Source of the DNA: Agarophyton chilense
Taxonomy: Eukaryota > Rhodophyta > Florideophyceae > Gracilariales > Gracilariaceae
Length of the DNA stretch: 64,000 bases
Direction: 5' to 3'
Assembly: GCA_030374765.1 (NCBI GenBank)
Contig: JARGXX010000092.1
Span: 2,410,216 to 2,474,215, forward strand
This document shows, one piece after another, positions 19,801 through 30,785 of this stretch. The stretch's first letter is position 1; each line of letters opens with the position of its first letter. The position numbers and the translations under genes were made by a program. A model generated the notes under the pieces. It was not told the origin of the DNA. It worked only from the letters and a program-made list of their open reading frames with translations, and did not search any database.

Positions 19801-20260
19801 TGCGCTTTACGGATTATTTTGCAATGTTGAGGACAAGAAAGCGTTTTCTTTTGTTTTGCGAAAGTTGGACTTGGTACCGTGAGCGTTTTTGTGTTTGTGT
19901 GTATGGGCTTTAGCAGTATTTGAAGTGGTACGATTTGAAAAAATGGAAAGAACGTGTTCGTATTTAAGGATTTAGGATCCCATGGGTTTAAAGAGACTTT
20001 TGGACGTAGGTCTAAATATTATTCTGTTATGAAGAAGATAGAAATACATTGTGCTTGGAACAGAGCAGGTTTATCATCGTTTGTGTGAGCGGTCGTAGTA
20101 AAAACTTAGTATGCGAAAACGAACCGCGTGAGACGTAGCGAACACACTTTCTTGCTTGCATAAAAATGTATTAGAATCTTCGACCTCGTAAAATAAAGTT
20201 GAGTGAGGATATGAAGCATTTTCTAGGTTTTGCTTCATAACAGGAGTTATATATGTATTG

Positions 20261-20348
20261 CATAGTGCATATGTGGCTGGCACTTGGTATAACACGGTTG
20301 TCAGTAGCGCTTGGGGCTTAGGGGTTTAGGTGATTACGTACATGATTA
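20261..20348. repeat. GCGCTTGG dispersed repeat, copy 2, with telomere-like insert
   Basis: Same block as copies 1 and 3, but a GGCTTAGGGGTTTAGG stretch at about 20314-20330 stands between GCGCTTGG and the GATTAC part, where the other copies read straight through. Confidence 0.6.
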
Positions 20349-20546
20349 CAATTGGTCGAATCTATACCACAATCCTCGCTGTGGAGAAATTGGATGTCAA
20401 AGAAGGAACAGGAAGACAGTACTGTAATTTATTTGGGTGGTGCATGAAAAAGTAGAGCTGCAAGTAGAATTTACTGTTCTTGTGACGCTTGCTGGAACCA
20501 GCAAGACAAGATATATGCTTTAGCTTCTGGTCACCTATATATATTA

Positions 20547-20623
20547 CAGGTTGTAAGTGTGGGCTGGCGCTTGGTAAAACGCAGTTGTCAGTAGCGCTTG
20601 GTAATTACATACACCAAGCGCCA
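20547..20623. repeat. GCGCTTGG dispersed repeat, copy 3
   Basis: Closest match to copy 1; ends with ACACCAAGCGCC, completing the inverted termini. Confidence 0.65.
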
Positions 20624-21439
20624 CGCGCTGCATTCGACGTATGTGCGATTTTGACCCCCTGGATGGAAAACGTTGTGCTGGAGAGCGCGTATGACACATT
20701 GGCACGCTCAAAAAATCGTGGCTAATTGCGCTCAGGCGCTTCGTTTGGGTAACGTAGCGCGCGACTTGGCAGATGTTGGGGCGCAGCACCCATTTTCGCA
20801 ATTTTTGCATTTGAAAAAATCATAAATTTTACGCGCGCTTGGCTTTCTGCCAAATCCTGCGTTTGCACATGCTTTATTGTAACATTTTTGCTGCACAACG
20901 TGGAGGCGTGCGTCGAGTGTGGCACTCAAAGGCGCTTGGTTTCAGCCACATCTCCGCTGCACAGTCGAGCTGTGTTGTAAGCTGGATAATGTGCGAAAGT
21001 TTTATCAAAAGAAAGGGTTAGGGTATGCGTTTGCGCTTGGTTCTGTGGCGATTTCGTGGAGGCAGTTGGCACATTGTCAGGCGTTTTGTATGTGCGTTTT
21101 TGGGGTCGTAAACGCGGCTAAAAAAGGTGCGTTTGCGCTTGGTTCTAGGATGGTTTTCATATCCGGCAACACTGGGGGCCGATATTCGTTGGTATTGTCA
21201 AGTTCAATGTAGGTTGAGTGTGGTGAGTAGTAGGTCAGGCGAGTGCTGGCGCCACACTCTCAGCTAAAGAAGACGCGTGCAGTGCGTTTAGTGAGGTAGG
21301 GATGACGTATGCTTAACGATGCCAGGTAGGGTCTTATGACGTTAAGGTTTGTCCAACAGTGCCATCGCCACTAAGTAGCTATCGGTCAGGGCCTACGGGA
21401 GTTTACGTTTTCGTACAGGAAACCATTGTGTACGGGCTT

Positions 21440-21965
21440 TTACAGGTTTCAGGGGTTTAGGGGTTCTTTCTACTATAACTATAGGGGTGGTTTTTCGGTT
21501 TAAGTGCGGTTTTCGTATTGTTTTACGCGGTTTTAGGAATTTGGAATTAGTTTTTCGAAGGAGAAGGCGAAACCGGGAAATGTGTTTAACGAGGTTTTTT
21601 GTGTTTTCTATGTTTTGTAGAGAGCATTTTTTGGTTTTAGGGTTTTTCAGGGTTTTAAGATTGGGTTTAAAAGGGTTACCATGGTTTTCATGGTTTTCAG
21701 GGGTTTTAGGATAGAAGAAATTGTGTTTTCCCGGTTTTATAAGTTTTCATAAGGATTGACGAAACTCGAAAATGTGTTTTTGAGGTTTAAAGGGTTTTTA
21801 TTTGGGTTTTTAGGGTTTTATCGGATTTATGGTTTAACAAATACCCGGTTTAATCGGTTTAAAGGGTTTTCATCGGGGTTTTCAGGGGTGTATCGGTTTT
21901 ACGGAATGAGAAATACCTGGGTTTACGGGGTTTTACTCTTTTTCCCCGGTTGTTTCCCGTTTTAA
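21440..21965 (+). repeat. Degenerate interstitial telomeric tract
   Basis: About 525 bp rich in GGTTTTAGG, GGGTTTTTAGG and GGGGTTTTAGG motifs with many substitutions; G-rich strand on +. Near its left end it holds the non-telomeric insert TTCTTTCTACTATAACTATA (21464-21483), which also occurs inside the tract at 33.9 kb. Frames through it are low-complexity artefacts. Confidence 0.75.
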
Positions 21966-23525
21966 ACAGGATTCAGAAGATGGACATCATCTTTGTCAGA
22001 TTTGAGGTTGATTTTTTGTGGCAGCCATCCTCAAATTGGGAATGGAGGAGTGTATCCTCCATTCTAGACAACACGTGGCACACGTAGCGAACTCTTCCGC
22101 GGACATACATTACACGTTCACTACACGCTGAACACCAATGACACGTTGTCCACCGCTCTCGCTCTGTGATACGTGTTTGTGTACACATACCGATGTTGCC
22201 ATGGTTTGTGCATAGGATATTGGGATACCGCAAGACCGCAGTTTAGATTAAATTGGACCGCTGGTCGATGGTTGACCAAGCGAAATCAGCTGGCGTAGTA
22301 CAGTGTGCACTGGCCCTGCACACTGTGTTACGCCGCCGGAGATCGTGGATTCAATTCTCGTCACACTGCATGGCTCTCACTGGCCATGGGCGTCATGCAG
22401 TGTTTACAAAGGAGTTCTTCACAATCGCCGCTGTATTTTGTTTTTCATTCTTGCCCAAAATTGCCGAGGGCTTTCTAAACGACTACGACTTGAAATGGGA
22501 ATCTGTTCTTTTATAAGAGTCTAGTCGTTCCAGAATAGCCATCAGCTTTTTCTACTATACTACTAATGGTTTTTTGTAGCAGAAAGATGTCAGAGTGGGC
22601 TGATGAGCAAAAAATACCTAAGCACTACTACGCGCACAACTCCATGTTTTTTTCTTCGCGTTATAATCGCTTGCAAAGGCAACACAACAACGAGTTGCAG
22701 AAATCGGGACTTTGGTTCTCGCCTCAGAAGAAGACGTAGGGGTTTTAGGACTTCATGCAGATGTTGGCAGTTTAGTTTCAATGGGGTCTGACGATTTTTA
22801 GAATGAAACGAGATCACCAACACCTCAAGCGTCATACAACACGGATCTAGCGTGACACATGTTTTCGGCAATGCGTGAATATATGTATGATCCTCAAAGA
22901 TGGAGGAGTTACCTATCTTTCGCAGTCCTTCCCTTGATTGTATACAGTGCAGCACAGACAAACTTCCTGTCTTCCCCACATGATCAGATATACATTCCAA
23001 ACTGCAAATATGAGATCAGTTTTGGCGAATACACCTCTCAAGTGGTACCTCCACTGCCTACATACTGGAAGAGAAATTAAAGAGCCCCCCCATGAGATCC
23101 ATCAGTTCCCGTGCAAGTTGGCGATATTGGAATTGAAATTAAAGAGGTACAAACCTGACGCGCGTACATACACTTTGGCATGAACTGAAAAGGTAGAAGC
23201 ATCAATGCCGTCGTCTTCCTGTATAAACTGTGAATTTGGATTCTGTAAGGAACAAGCGAGAAGTCCAGTTTGTGTACCCTGTGCTCCCTGCGCACAGTCC
23301 ATGCTCTCATCTTCGCAGAAAAGGAGTATTTCAGAGCCAGCTCGTGTTTCTCAGGGTAGTAGTCGAGTCTTTTCTCGTTTGTACATTGTCCCCAACCCGG
23401 GATGAGTGTCTTCGGCTTCTGTTGCATTTCCTCTCTTTTTTTATTATCCGGTTCTTACGTCTTCTAAACCCTACAGTTGCGTTCTGCATTCCAAACTCTT
23501 CACGTTTTTAGGCAGTCTTTGAGCG
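21966..23525. other. Unannotated stretch upstream of the recombinase gene
   Basis: AT-richer unique sequence. The last few hundred bases should hold the promoter of the gene starting at 23526. Short frames on both strands have no recognisable domains. Confidence 0.4.
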
Positions 23526-26132
23526 ATGACGAACGCGGCCGGGTTTTTTAACACCGTCTACGGAATCTCGTCCGACACAGAATCTCCCGAACCACAATAT
23601 AAGCTTTCACGACGTGAAGGCCAGTCGGCAACACACGAAAGACACCGCCAAAAACAATCGAGAAGAGGCGAAAATGAAGACCAATGCCCTCGAAATAAAA
23701 AGAACCAGGCAACGCCACCCGATGATCTGTCTTCCTCCCTTGGATCCCCGTCTGATTCAGTTCCACATCCAAGCACTGTGGAAAGGAAAAATAGAAAGAA
23801 CCGATTGACGTCTGCGGGTCCCGAGTTGCCGTCTACGCAACAGGTGAGAAAAGCTCTCCATGCTCCTCAAAGCGATAATGAAGACGAAGGCCCTCGAAAG
23901 AAAAAGAAAAAGGCAACCCCACCAGGCACTTTGTCTTCCTCACTTGCATCCCAGTCTGATTTAGAACCCAATCCTAGCAATACGACAAGGAGTAATAGAA
24001 AGAACCGATTGAAGTCGGTGGTTCCCGAGCTTCCATCTACAACAAAGATGAGAAACCCCCACCATGCTCCACATTTCGGTCACAATGAGATGCAGAGAGC
24101 ATGGGAAGATGAAGGAGAGTATCATGAAGATGTCCACTATCTACCGCCACGTGATTCCGGCGAACAGCCGCCTGCATTCGAGAAACCCGTGGGAGATACA
24201 ACAAATGACGGGAAAGTTCTTGTTTCGTCAAAAGAAAAGCCCCAGCGCTTGAGCTTTAGTGACTCCGAAGAGCACGGAGAAGGGGAAAATGAGGATGAAA
24301 CGGGGCTCTCGAACCACATCGACGGAAGAACTGTTGATATTATTGGAGAAGAGGAAGGAGTGAAAGCAGAAAACACAGATGATGGTGAAGAATTAAAACC
24401 CATGGATTTAACAGGTCTTCTCGAAGATCAAGAGAGAGAGCTGGATCAGATGAATGATGCATATTGGCACTCCCGAGCAGATATCTACCGTTCGAAATTC
24501 AATTCCAGACGTGCTTATGGTTACGGGAAGGTAGACGAGGTCAACGCCCCCGATCTGATGATCACACACAAGGATCCAGGGCAACAATTATCATCCAAAG
24601 AAAAGTGGCACATGATGATTCGTGATACGCTCCTTCGTGACCCAGAATTCTTCACGAGCCCCATCGCTCTGCTGAAGGAGAAATGTCCTAGGGTCGGGAA
24701 GGGCCTCACAGCCTACGCAGGTCTCAGAATTACACCTGAAAACTGTGAGGACCTGAAAGAGATCTATTCCCTGAAATACAAAACACGCGAACTGATGAAT
24801 GTTTCCAGTGGGACCAGTTTTATGTTGGTGAAGTCAATCACCGGGCAGTTTATGCGCTGGTGTATTTCTGCTTGTGTGATGCGCCGATCTTCGGGATGGC
24901 GGAAGAACTCGTTGTTTTCATGTGTTTCAAATGAGAACCTTATGAAGTGTTTCATCAACCACTTCATTTCCATGGCATCCTGCTGCACTGTGGCTTCAAA
25001 GTGCAACACACTCCTCAATGTGTGCAGGTTTGCCAGAATGAGGTACGTAACGAATGCCGAAAAGATTTCTGACTTGGAAAGGGTTATGATGTTTTTGAGT
25101 ACAACCTTCAACGCCGCTAAAACACGTGCCCGAAAGGAATCTCGAATGAAGCAGGCGGCTGAGAAACGCGTTCAAAATCATATGATTGTCACTGAGGATC
25201 ATATCAAGCGCGGGGTTCGGCTTGCGCGAGGTCGTCTCTCAGATATTTGTAACAATTTTGCAGCCGATGTCAATGGCAAAGGCCATGAGAAGAGCGTGCA
25301 GAAGATGCAAAAGAACCAAGGGCTCCTCGACAAATGGTGCATCAACTTTCTAGCTCTCCTTGCTTTGTGCGGTGGAGGACAACGGCCACAGGCATACGCA
25401 AAACTTCAGTGTCCGACTAAGAAAGAGCTCAAGGAAATGGAGAGGCCTGGTGGCAATGGCGGAAATACAGTCGGTATCAACACGCTTTCAGAGAAGACGG
25501 CAAGAGCGCTAGACATTCCGAATGTTAACTTTCCCTGCATGATTGTGTCATACCTTCGATTCCACGTCAAAGTAGTACGACCAATTCTTCTACATCGCAG
25601 TAGAAACGATCAGTTGATATCTAAGACTGGTCAGCCACTTCTCTTGCATTCACGGTACGGGGACTTTCTTACCACAGCCAATGTTTCAAATTCCATCAAG
25701 ATGTTCATGCGCGAAATAGATCCCGATCTGAAATCAGTTACTGCAATGACATTGCGCGCCAGCTACGCCACATCAATGCTGCATCAGTTTCGTTCTGGAT
25801 CGCTTGGTAAATCCATGTCTGAGGAAAAGTTTTTGGGATTGGTTGCAAAGCAAATGAACACATCAGTTGAGCAATTGCGCTGTACGTATGCTGCTTGCTA
25901 CTCCACTGACTTCAAGGAAACCATGGACCTTATCTCAAAGCATTTTTGCATTGTCCTCAATGAAGAAGATGACGACAAACCAGTGAAGCGCGGAGTAAGT
26001 GAGGCAGGTACTCCAGAGAAAGACAACGTGATAAGGGGAAATATTGGACGTGACAGTGATGATGATGATGATGATGATGAACTCTCCAGTGGTGGGTTTC
26101 AACTCTTTGAAGACGATGAGGAGGAGATTTAG
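23526..26132 (+). CDS. Tyrosine-recombinase-like protein
   Basis: 868 aa from a true ATG, intronless. The N-terminal 180 residues contain a duplicated module of about 66 residues (49-114 and 117-182; each has NED, PRxKK, ATPP, LSSSL, NRKNRL and PELPST in order), with Lys-rich nuclear-localisation-like runs. The middle is acidic. The C-terminal third looks like a tyrosine recombinase: R620 in LCGGGQRPQAY (box I), R744 in MTLRASYATSML (box II), and a terminal MNTSVEQLRCTY that aligns with the family's LGH...Y box and ends in Y788. The HxxR histidine is M741 and the box III histidine is T779, so part of the catalytic set is changed, as in some Crypton-type elements. An acidic run with consecutive Asp ends the protein. 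It probably mobilises DNA; activity is uncertain. The convergent neighbour encodes a ParB/C48 fusion. Confidence 0.68.
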   Translation: MTNAAGFFNTVYGISSDTESPEPQYKLSRREGQSATHERHRQKQSRRGENEDQCPRNKKNQATPPDDLSSSLGSPSDSVPHPSTVERKNRKNRLTSAGPELPSTQQVRKALHAPQSDNEDEGPRKKKKKATPPGTLSSSLASQSDLEPNPSNTTRSNRKNRLKSVVPELPSTTKMRNPHHAPHFGHNEMQRAWEDEGEYHEDVHYLPPRDSGEQPPAFEKPVGDTTNDGKVLVSSKEKPQRLSFSDSEEHGEGENEDETGLSNHIDGRTVDIIGEEEGVKAENTDDGEELKPMDLTGLLEDQERELDQMNDAYWHSRADIYRSKFNSRRAYGYGKVDEVNAPDLMITHKDPGQQLSSKEKWHMMIRDTLLRDPEFFTSPIALLKEKCPRVGKGLTAYAGLRITPENCEDLKEIYSLKYKTRELMNVSSGTSFMLVKSITGQFMRWCISACVMRRSSGWRKNSLFSCVSNENLMKCFINHFISMASCCTVASKCNTLLNVCRFARMRYVTNAEKISDLERVMMFLSTTFNAAKTRARKESRMKQAAEKRVQNHMIVTEDHIKRGVRLARGRLSDICNNFAADVNGKGHEKSVQKMQKNQGLLDKWCINFLALLALCGGGQRPQAYAKLQCPTKKELKEMERPGGNGGNTVGINTLSEKTARALDIPNVNFPCMIVSYLRFHVKVVRPILLHRSRNDQLISKTGQPLLLHSRYGDFLTTANVSNSIKMFMREIDPDLKSVTAMTLRASYATSMLHQFRSGSLGKSMSEEKFLGLVAKQMNTSVEQLRCTYAACYSTDFKETMDLISKHFCIVLNEEDDDKPVKRGVSEAGTPEKDNVIRGNIGRDSDDDDDDDELSSGGFQLFEDDEEEI

Positions 26133-26474
26133 GAAAAAGTTCGATAGAAATGCTCTGTTCAGAAAGGGTCGCAACGGAGAGTTCTGCGCTTGATACATTT
26201 CCGAGCCATGATATAGAAAACGCGGTGAGAAAGTAGGGAATAACGTAAATGATGCGCACTACTGTGATCTCTCGGAGATGCATTGTTCAGCGGGAAAGAA
26301 ACAAACTCTATAGAATGGATAGGTAGAATGTATTCACTCGATAATCCGTTTGCAACAAGAGGTAAAATGTTGAACGCCGATCCCTTGTCGAAATTTGCAG
26401 CCTTGCATTTTATGTCTTGAAATCTGAAAAGAGAGACAGATAGAACATACGACCGTACCATGAACCTTGGGCCA

Positions 26475-26912
26475 TTAGATCGACCTGCTTTTCTTCATAC
26501 GATTCACCAGATCCTCGGCATTCTTCATGCATGCTTCCCACTCCATCTTCATCTCATTATCTTCAACCTTGTGTACTAGATACCCACCTTCTTGTATGAT
26601 TTGGCTCCATCTCGGTGCCGACTCAGAAATTTCTTCACCCTGAATTCTATGCACTTTGCTTACTCTCCGAATCAGGCGCTCGCAGCTTGGAAGTGGTTGG
26701 CTATTTGCAGGAGGTGAAACCTTCCTCTGCTTGTCTTGTTCTCTTTCAAGTCCTGGAGGCACCGTAGAAATGATTCGTTCAACTTTGCTTCGTATAGTGG
26801 CCTCATCGTCAAGCTCTTCTCTCACTTTCTTCATCTCTGGCTCATTCAAAAGTCGGGGAATACTCGTTTTCTTCTTTAAATCCTCTTCATTGCCAATGGC
26901 CTTGATGGCTCT
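26475..26912 (-). pseudogene. In-frame continuation after the stop of the C48 gene
   Basis: After TAG at 26913-26915 the same frame stays open for 145 codons to a stop at 26475. The composition is protein-like: charged and coiled-coil-prone (KKVREELDDEATIRSKVE). The first ATG inside it comes about 25 codons in. It is either the original C-terminus cut off by a nonsense mutation, a readthrough extension, or chance. Confidence 0.4.
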
Positions 26913-29201
26913 CTATGACATACTGCGTACAAGAAACTCAGGCTCAGATGTCGACATACACTGCGTACTGTCTAAGCGTTGTTGCTGGAGAGAAGGGATC
27001 CAGGAACATTTTTCGAAATGTTTGTCACTATTTGCGAGTACAGGGCCTTCATCAAAGTGCTCTTTGCATGGGTCTGGCTTTCCGAAGGTTGGAGGTCCGT
27101 TGGCAGATTGTGCCTGGATAATATCATTCGTTTCTGAAAGAGGCAGTGTTCGCACATGTGCGTTGTCGTCATCCCAAAGGTAAACAGTGCTCCTGATCGG
27201 TTTTGGTGATTGTTTGTCGTATGCTATGCAAAGTAGTTTGAGACGCGCCTGGATGTCATGACTGTACTGTGTAAATGTGTACTTCGAATAACACATCTTC
27301 ATATATTGTTCAACTTGTGTCACAGAACCACCCAGGAAGATACTGAAGTTTTTAGCGACCAAAGAAATATGGTAGGTAGCGTAGAATCCACATTCCAGGC
27401 GCTTCTGAAGAGCTTTCCTAAGACTGACCACTGAAATAAAACGGCTCAACGTAGAACTGGATACACAGCGCTTTCCTGGATAGCTTGCTACCAGATAGTG
27501 GATCAAGTTTGAGTCTAGACCCTTGTGAGGGGAACTGCTCCCCATACTATCCAAGCAATACACATGCGTCTTCCTTTCTCTTTCTGGCACTGGTTCACTT
27601 GAGCACCCATCCTCGTGTTCAAGGTCGTACAGTAGTCGCGGGAGATTAGCAACGACGGCTATAGACCAGTGATTGCTGCCACAAAACATGACGACGGTGA
27701 TATTCGAGTCCCAGACAATCTCGTGAGCATTCTGTTTTGTATTCTTGTGTTCCTGCACCTTTCGAATCAGTTCATCCAACTCAGGGCTGCCTTCCATGAA
27801 AACACTGTCCCACCAGCCGCTAACTAGAATAGAAGGCAAAATGTACACCTCCGAAATTGATTCCATAGTCCAGTTGTTAAGAAAATTCAAAATGAATAAA
27901 AGCGTTTCGTCGCTTGCCATTGTGAGGGCTTGGATAGATTTCATGTCGCTCTTCCCCAAGGTGAAAGATTCCTGGCAGGTACCACCATCCACGAGTAGTC
28001 GAGCTTCCTTCAGTCCCTCGGTCTCAAGCACATCGATTGCATTGTTGATCATTTGTATAAGATTGAACTCTTCTACATCTTCTTCAATATCCCTCTTCTT
28101 CTCCAGCTCTGCCCTCACCATGTTGATAATTTTTCTCTTCTCTTCAGTGCCATCGAGTACATGTATACGTCCTTCCTTGATATCCGGATCTTCCTTCACT
28201 GGTTCATTACGTATAATGAGGTCAAGTTCATCTAAAAGCGCAACGCATCCCGGAGTACTCCAATCAATATAGTGCTCCCAGCCTTTAGGAGGCTTGGTTC
28301 GGAACGTTTGCGTGCTTGTGTCTCCTTGCTCATACTTTCTTTTTCTTCCCCTTTTTTTCCCGTCCACTTCACTTCCAGTGATATCAGAAAACTGGCAGAT
28401 GAATTTCATTCCTTCACTTCTTCGCGAAAGCCACAGAGATACTGTTCTTCTTATATTTTCCACGGGCCATCTCTTCAAAGTATTCAGTGTGGTTCGAGTG
28501 AACTTCGAATCTCCGCAATCTTCTATTACACAAAGGTCCGAAACAACGTCGGCCTCGAGAAGTCGATCGGCGCCGGACATGTACCCTCTTAAAGTATTCA
28601 TTGCCAAATTTGAATCAAGAAAAGCAATGGCGTATTTGCTCGAGTCACCCGTTAGATCTTGAAGTCCTTTGTAGAGTTTAAGCAGCTTTGAATGTGTCAT
28701 GGATTTTGGTTTCGCGCTTCTTGTCTGTGAAAGTCTATTGCTTTCCTGCCAGAGCCAGTACTCCTTCAGCTTTCCATATAGAACCACTTGCTGCATGATT
28801 CCATACGTTTGTGGGCGGGGTTGAAGCGATTCTATATGGTGAGTAATAAGAGCTTCATGAGTTCTAAGGTTCAATTTTCCGTGAAGTGATGAGAAGTCGA
28901 TTATTTGATACGGTAACAAAGGAATCAGCATTTGCCTTGCACTCACTATCAGTCTATGAGAACCACTGAGGACAAGGAGCTTCCCCTGGCTAACACCCTT
29001 CATACCTTTCACGATCAGCAGTGGGTCTGAAAGTCGAAACTCAGATGGGGCCCTGATTTCTTTGGAGACCTGAAAAAGTCTAAGCGGTGAGGTGCTGCGT
29101 CCGATAATGGGGCCTATAAACAGATCAATACATCCCAAAAATACCTCGGAGGATCTTCCTCTCAGAATGCATTGATAAAGCTCCCTTTCGAAAGAATCCA
29201 T
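26913..29201 (-). CDS. ParB-like domain plus C48 (Ulp1-type) cysteine protease
   Basis: 762 aa from ATG at 29201; the frame is open 71 codons further upstream but only from a TTG, so a 5' exon is possible. Residues about 30-100 are ParB-like, with KLLVLSGSHRLIVSARQ (G80-S81-H82-R83). A basic AT-hook-like KKRGRKRKYE lies mid-protein. The C-terminal part matches a Ulp1/SENP peptidase: H511 in NHWSIAVV, D551 in YCLDSM and C604 in LECGFYATYH, with an insertion between H and D. Such enzymes cleave SUMO-type conjugates and are frequent cargo of eukaryotic transposons. It is convergent with the recombinase gene; 780 bp separate the stop codons. The frame continues after its TAG (see 26475-26912). 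Protease fold is likely; the ParB call rests on the short core. Confidence 0.72.
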   Translation of the reverse strand: MDSFERELYQCILRGRSSEVFLGCIDLFIGPIIGRSTSPLRLFQVSKEIRAPSEFRLSDPLLIVKGMKGVSQGKLLVLSGSHRLIVSARQMLIPLLPYQIIDFSSLHGKLNLRTHEALITHHIESLQPRPQTYGIMQQVVLYGKLKEYWLWQESNRLSQTRSAKPKSMTHSKLLKLYKGLQDLTGDSSKYAIAFLDSNLAMNTLRGYMSGADRLLEADVVSDLCVIEDCGDSKFTRTTLNTLKRWPVENIRRTVSLWLSRRSEGMKFICQFSDITGSEVDGKKRGRKRKYEQGDTSTQTFRTKPPKGWEHYIDWSTPGCVALLDELDLIIRNEPVKEDPDIKEGRIHVLDGTEEKRKIINMVRAELEKKRDIEEDVEEFNLIQMINNAIDVLETEGLKEARLLVDGGTCQESFTLGKSDMKSIQALTMASDETLLFILNFLNNWTMESISEVYILPSILVSGWWDSVFMEGSPELDELIRKVQEHKNTKQNAHEIVWDSNITVVMFCGSNHWSIAVVANLPRLLYDLEHEDGCSSEPVPERERKTHVYCLDSMGSSSPHKGLDSNLIHYLVASYPGKRCVSSSTLSRFISVVSLRKALQKRLECGFYATYHISLVAKNFSIFLGGSVTQVEQYMKMCYSKYTFTQYSHDIQARLKLLCIAYDKQSPKPIRSTVYLWDDDNAHVRTLPLSETNDIIQAQSANGPPTFGKPDPCKEHFDEGPVLANSDKHFEKCSWIPSLQQQRLDSTQCMSTSEPEFLVRSMS

Positions 29202-29765
29202 GTGCTTTATGGAGATGATACTTTTGAAGAAGCGCAGAGGATGTGTAAAAGTATTCCTGTGGAGTAATATAGTACGGTTTGTGTTTGAAGGACAACCAGA
29301 GAAACTATATCCAATGCGCTCTAGATAGTAGGACAAGTATGGCGCGTATCGTGTACCAAAAAGATCTCTTTTTCGGAGCGATGCCACAGTGATCAATGTG
29401 AGAACGAGAAACAACGAAGGCTTTGGACTATGTCGTAGATGTACTGCTCGGGAGGGTCCATTAGAATCCAGGAAAACGCTGTTGTATTAGGAAAGAACGT
29501 CGGTTCGGTGTGGTCTCACCACGGCCGACTGGCGACTAGAGGCATTTGACGAAGCAGACAGTATGAGTGGGAAAGAGAGCCGACGTGTAGAGACTTAGAA
29601 CAGCCGCAGCGAAGCGCAGCGAATTCCCCTAGCATTCTTTCACCCACGTGCTCTAAAAGAACGGCGCAGATCAGGAGCACATACCAGCATGTGGCATTGC
29701 ACGTAATGGAGGTGCAGCGCTTGTGTACTCTTTACTGCGCACAAAATTTTTCAGAAAACTTGAAG

Positions 29766-30785
29766 GCGCAACTGCTCATTTGGAAGACGGAATCTTTCAT
29801 TTTGGAAGCAGCATTCGAATTGAAAAAAAAGAATTTTCTGAAATGGCCGACAGATCGATTGGAGGATTCAATCCTCGATTTGGAAATCAAAAAAAAATCT
29901 AGAAAATTGAGCTTAATTGCAGTGCGCCATGGCGCCCCTAGAACCACGCACCAAATCTGCCACCCGCACTTGGTGCCCTTTTTGGCTTTTTTTGAAATCT
30001 TTTGACGCCCGTGGCGGCGTTTTGCGCGATCATGGTGCTACAGTTTTGGCTTTGATTGACGTTTGCACATTCTGGGCTCATCAGTCCATTTTTTTGGAAA
30101 CTGGACTGCACAGCCGCTCACTTGGAGGACAGAATCCCCCATTTTGCGAGCAGCATCGGAATCAAAAAATAAGTATTATTATGAAATGGCCGACAGATCG
30201 AGTGGCAGATTCGCTCCTGGATTTGGAACTCAAAAACCAATCTAAAAAATTGAGCTTAATTGCGCTGCGCCATGGCGCCCCTAGAACCCCCCACCAACTC
30301 TGCCACCTGCACTTGGTACCCTTTCTTGCATCTTTTCTTTGAAATCTTTTGGCGCCCGTGGCGGCGTTTTGCGCAATTATGGTGCCTCCGTTTTTAGCTT
30401 TGATTCAAGTTCGCTCATGCCGGGCTCATTAGTCCATTTAAATTAAAACTGGACAGCGCAGCCACTCATTTGGAGGACGGAATCCCCCATTTTGCCAGGA
30501 GCATCGGAATGGAAAAAAAAATTCTTTTCTGAAATGGCCGACAAATCGAGTGGCAGATTCAATCCTTGATTTCGAACTCAAAAAAAATCTAAAAAATTGA
30601 ACTTAATAGCACTGCGCCATGCAGCCCCTAGAGCCCGGCCCCAAATCTGCCGACGGCACTTGGTGCCCTACTTTGCTTCGTTTTCTTGAAATCATTTGGT
30701 GCCTGTGACAGCGTTTTCTGTGATCATGGTGCCTCACTTCCGGCTTCCATTCACGTTCGCCGATCCCGGGCTCATCAGGCCTTAG
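29766..30785. repeat. Three diverged tandem units of ~345 bp
   Basis: Shared blocks recur three times: CTCATTTGGAGGACGGAATC, GAAATGGCCGACAGATCGA, GCGCCATGGCGCCCCTAGA and GGCTCATCAGTCC. Anchors at 29924, 30267 and 30614 give spacings of 343 and 347 bp. No coding frame is conserved across units, so open frames here are incidental. The block fills the spacer between the C48 gene and the next plus-strand gene. Confidence 0.8.

Larger units (their letters stand above)
19801..21439. other. Repeat-bearing non-coding stretch
   Basis: Apart from the GCGCTTGG repeats and isolated TTTAGGGG motifs, I see no gene here. Frames on both strands are short and without motifs. The region looks like old subtelomeric sequence. 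Confidence 0.4.

Noticed and set aside
21487-21965. Open frames rich in Phe, Arg and Gly
   Set aside because: They arise from translating degenerate telomeric repeats.
22590-23000. 136-codon minus-strand frame
   Set aside because: No motif and overlapping frames of similar length on the other strand; not distinguishable from chance.
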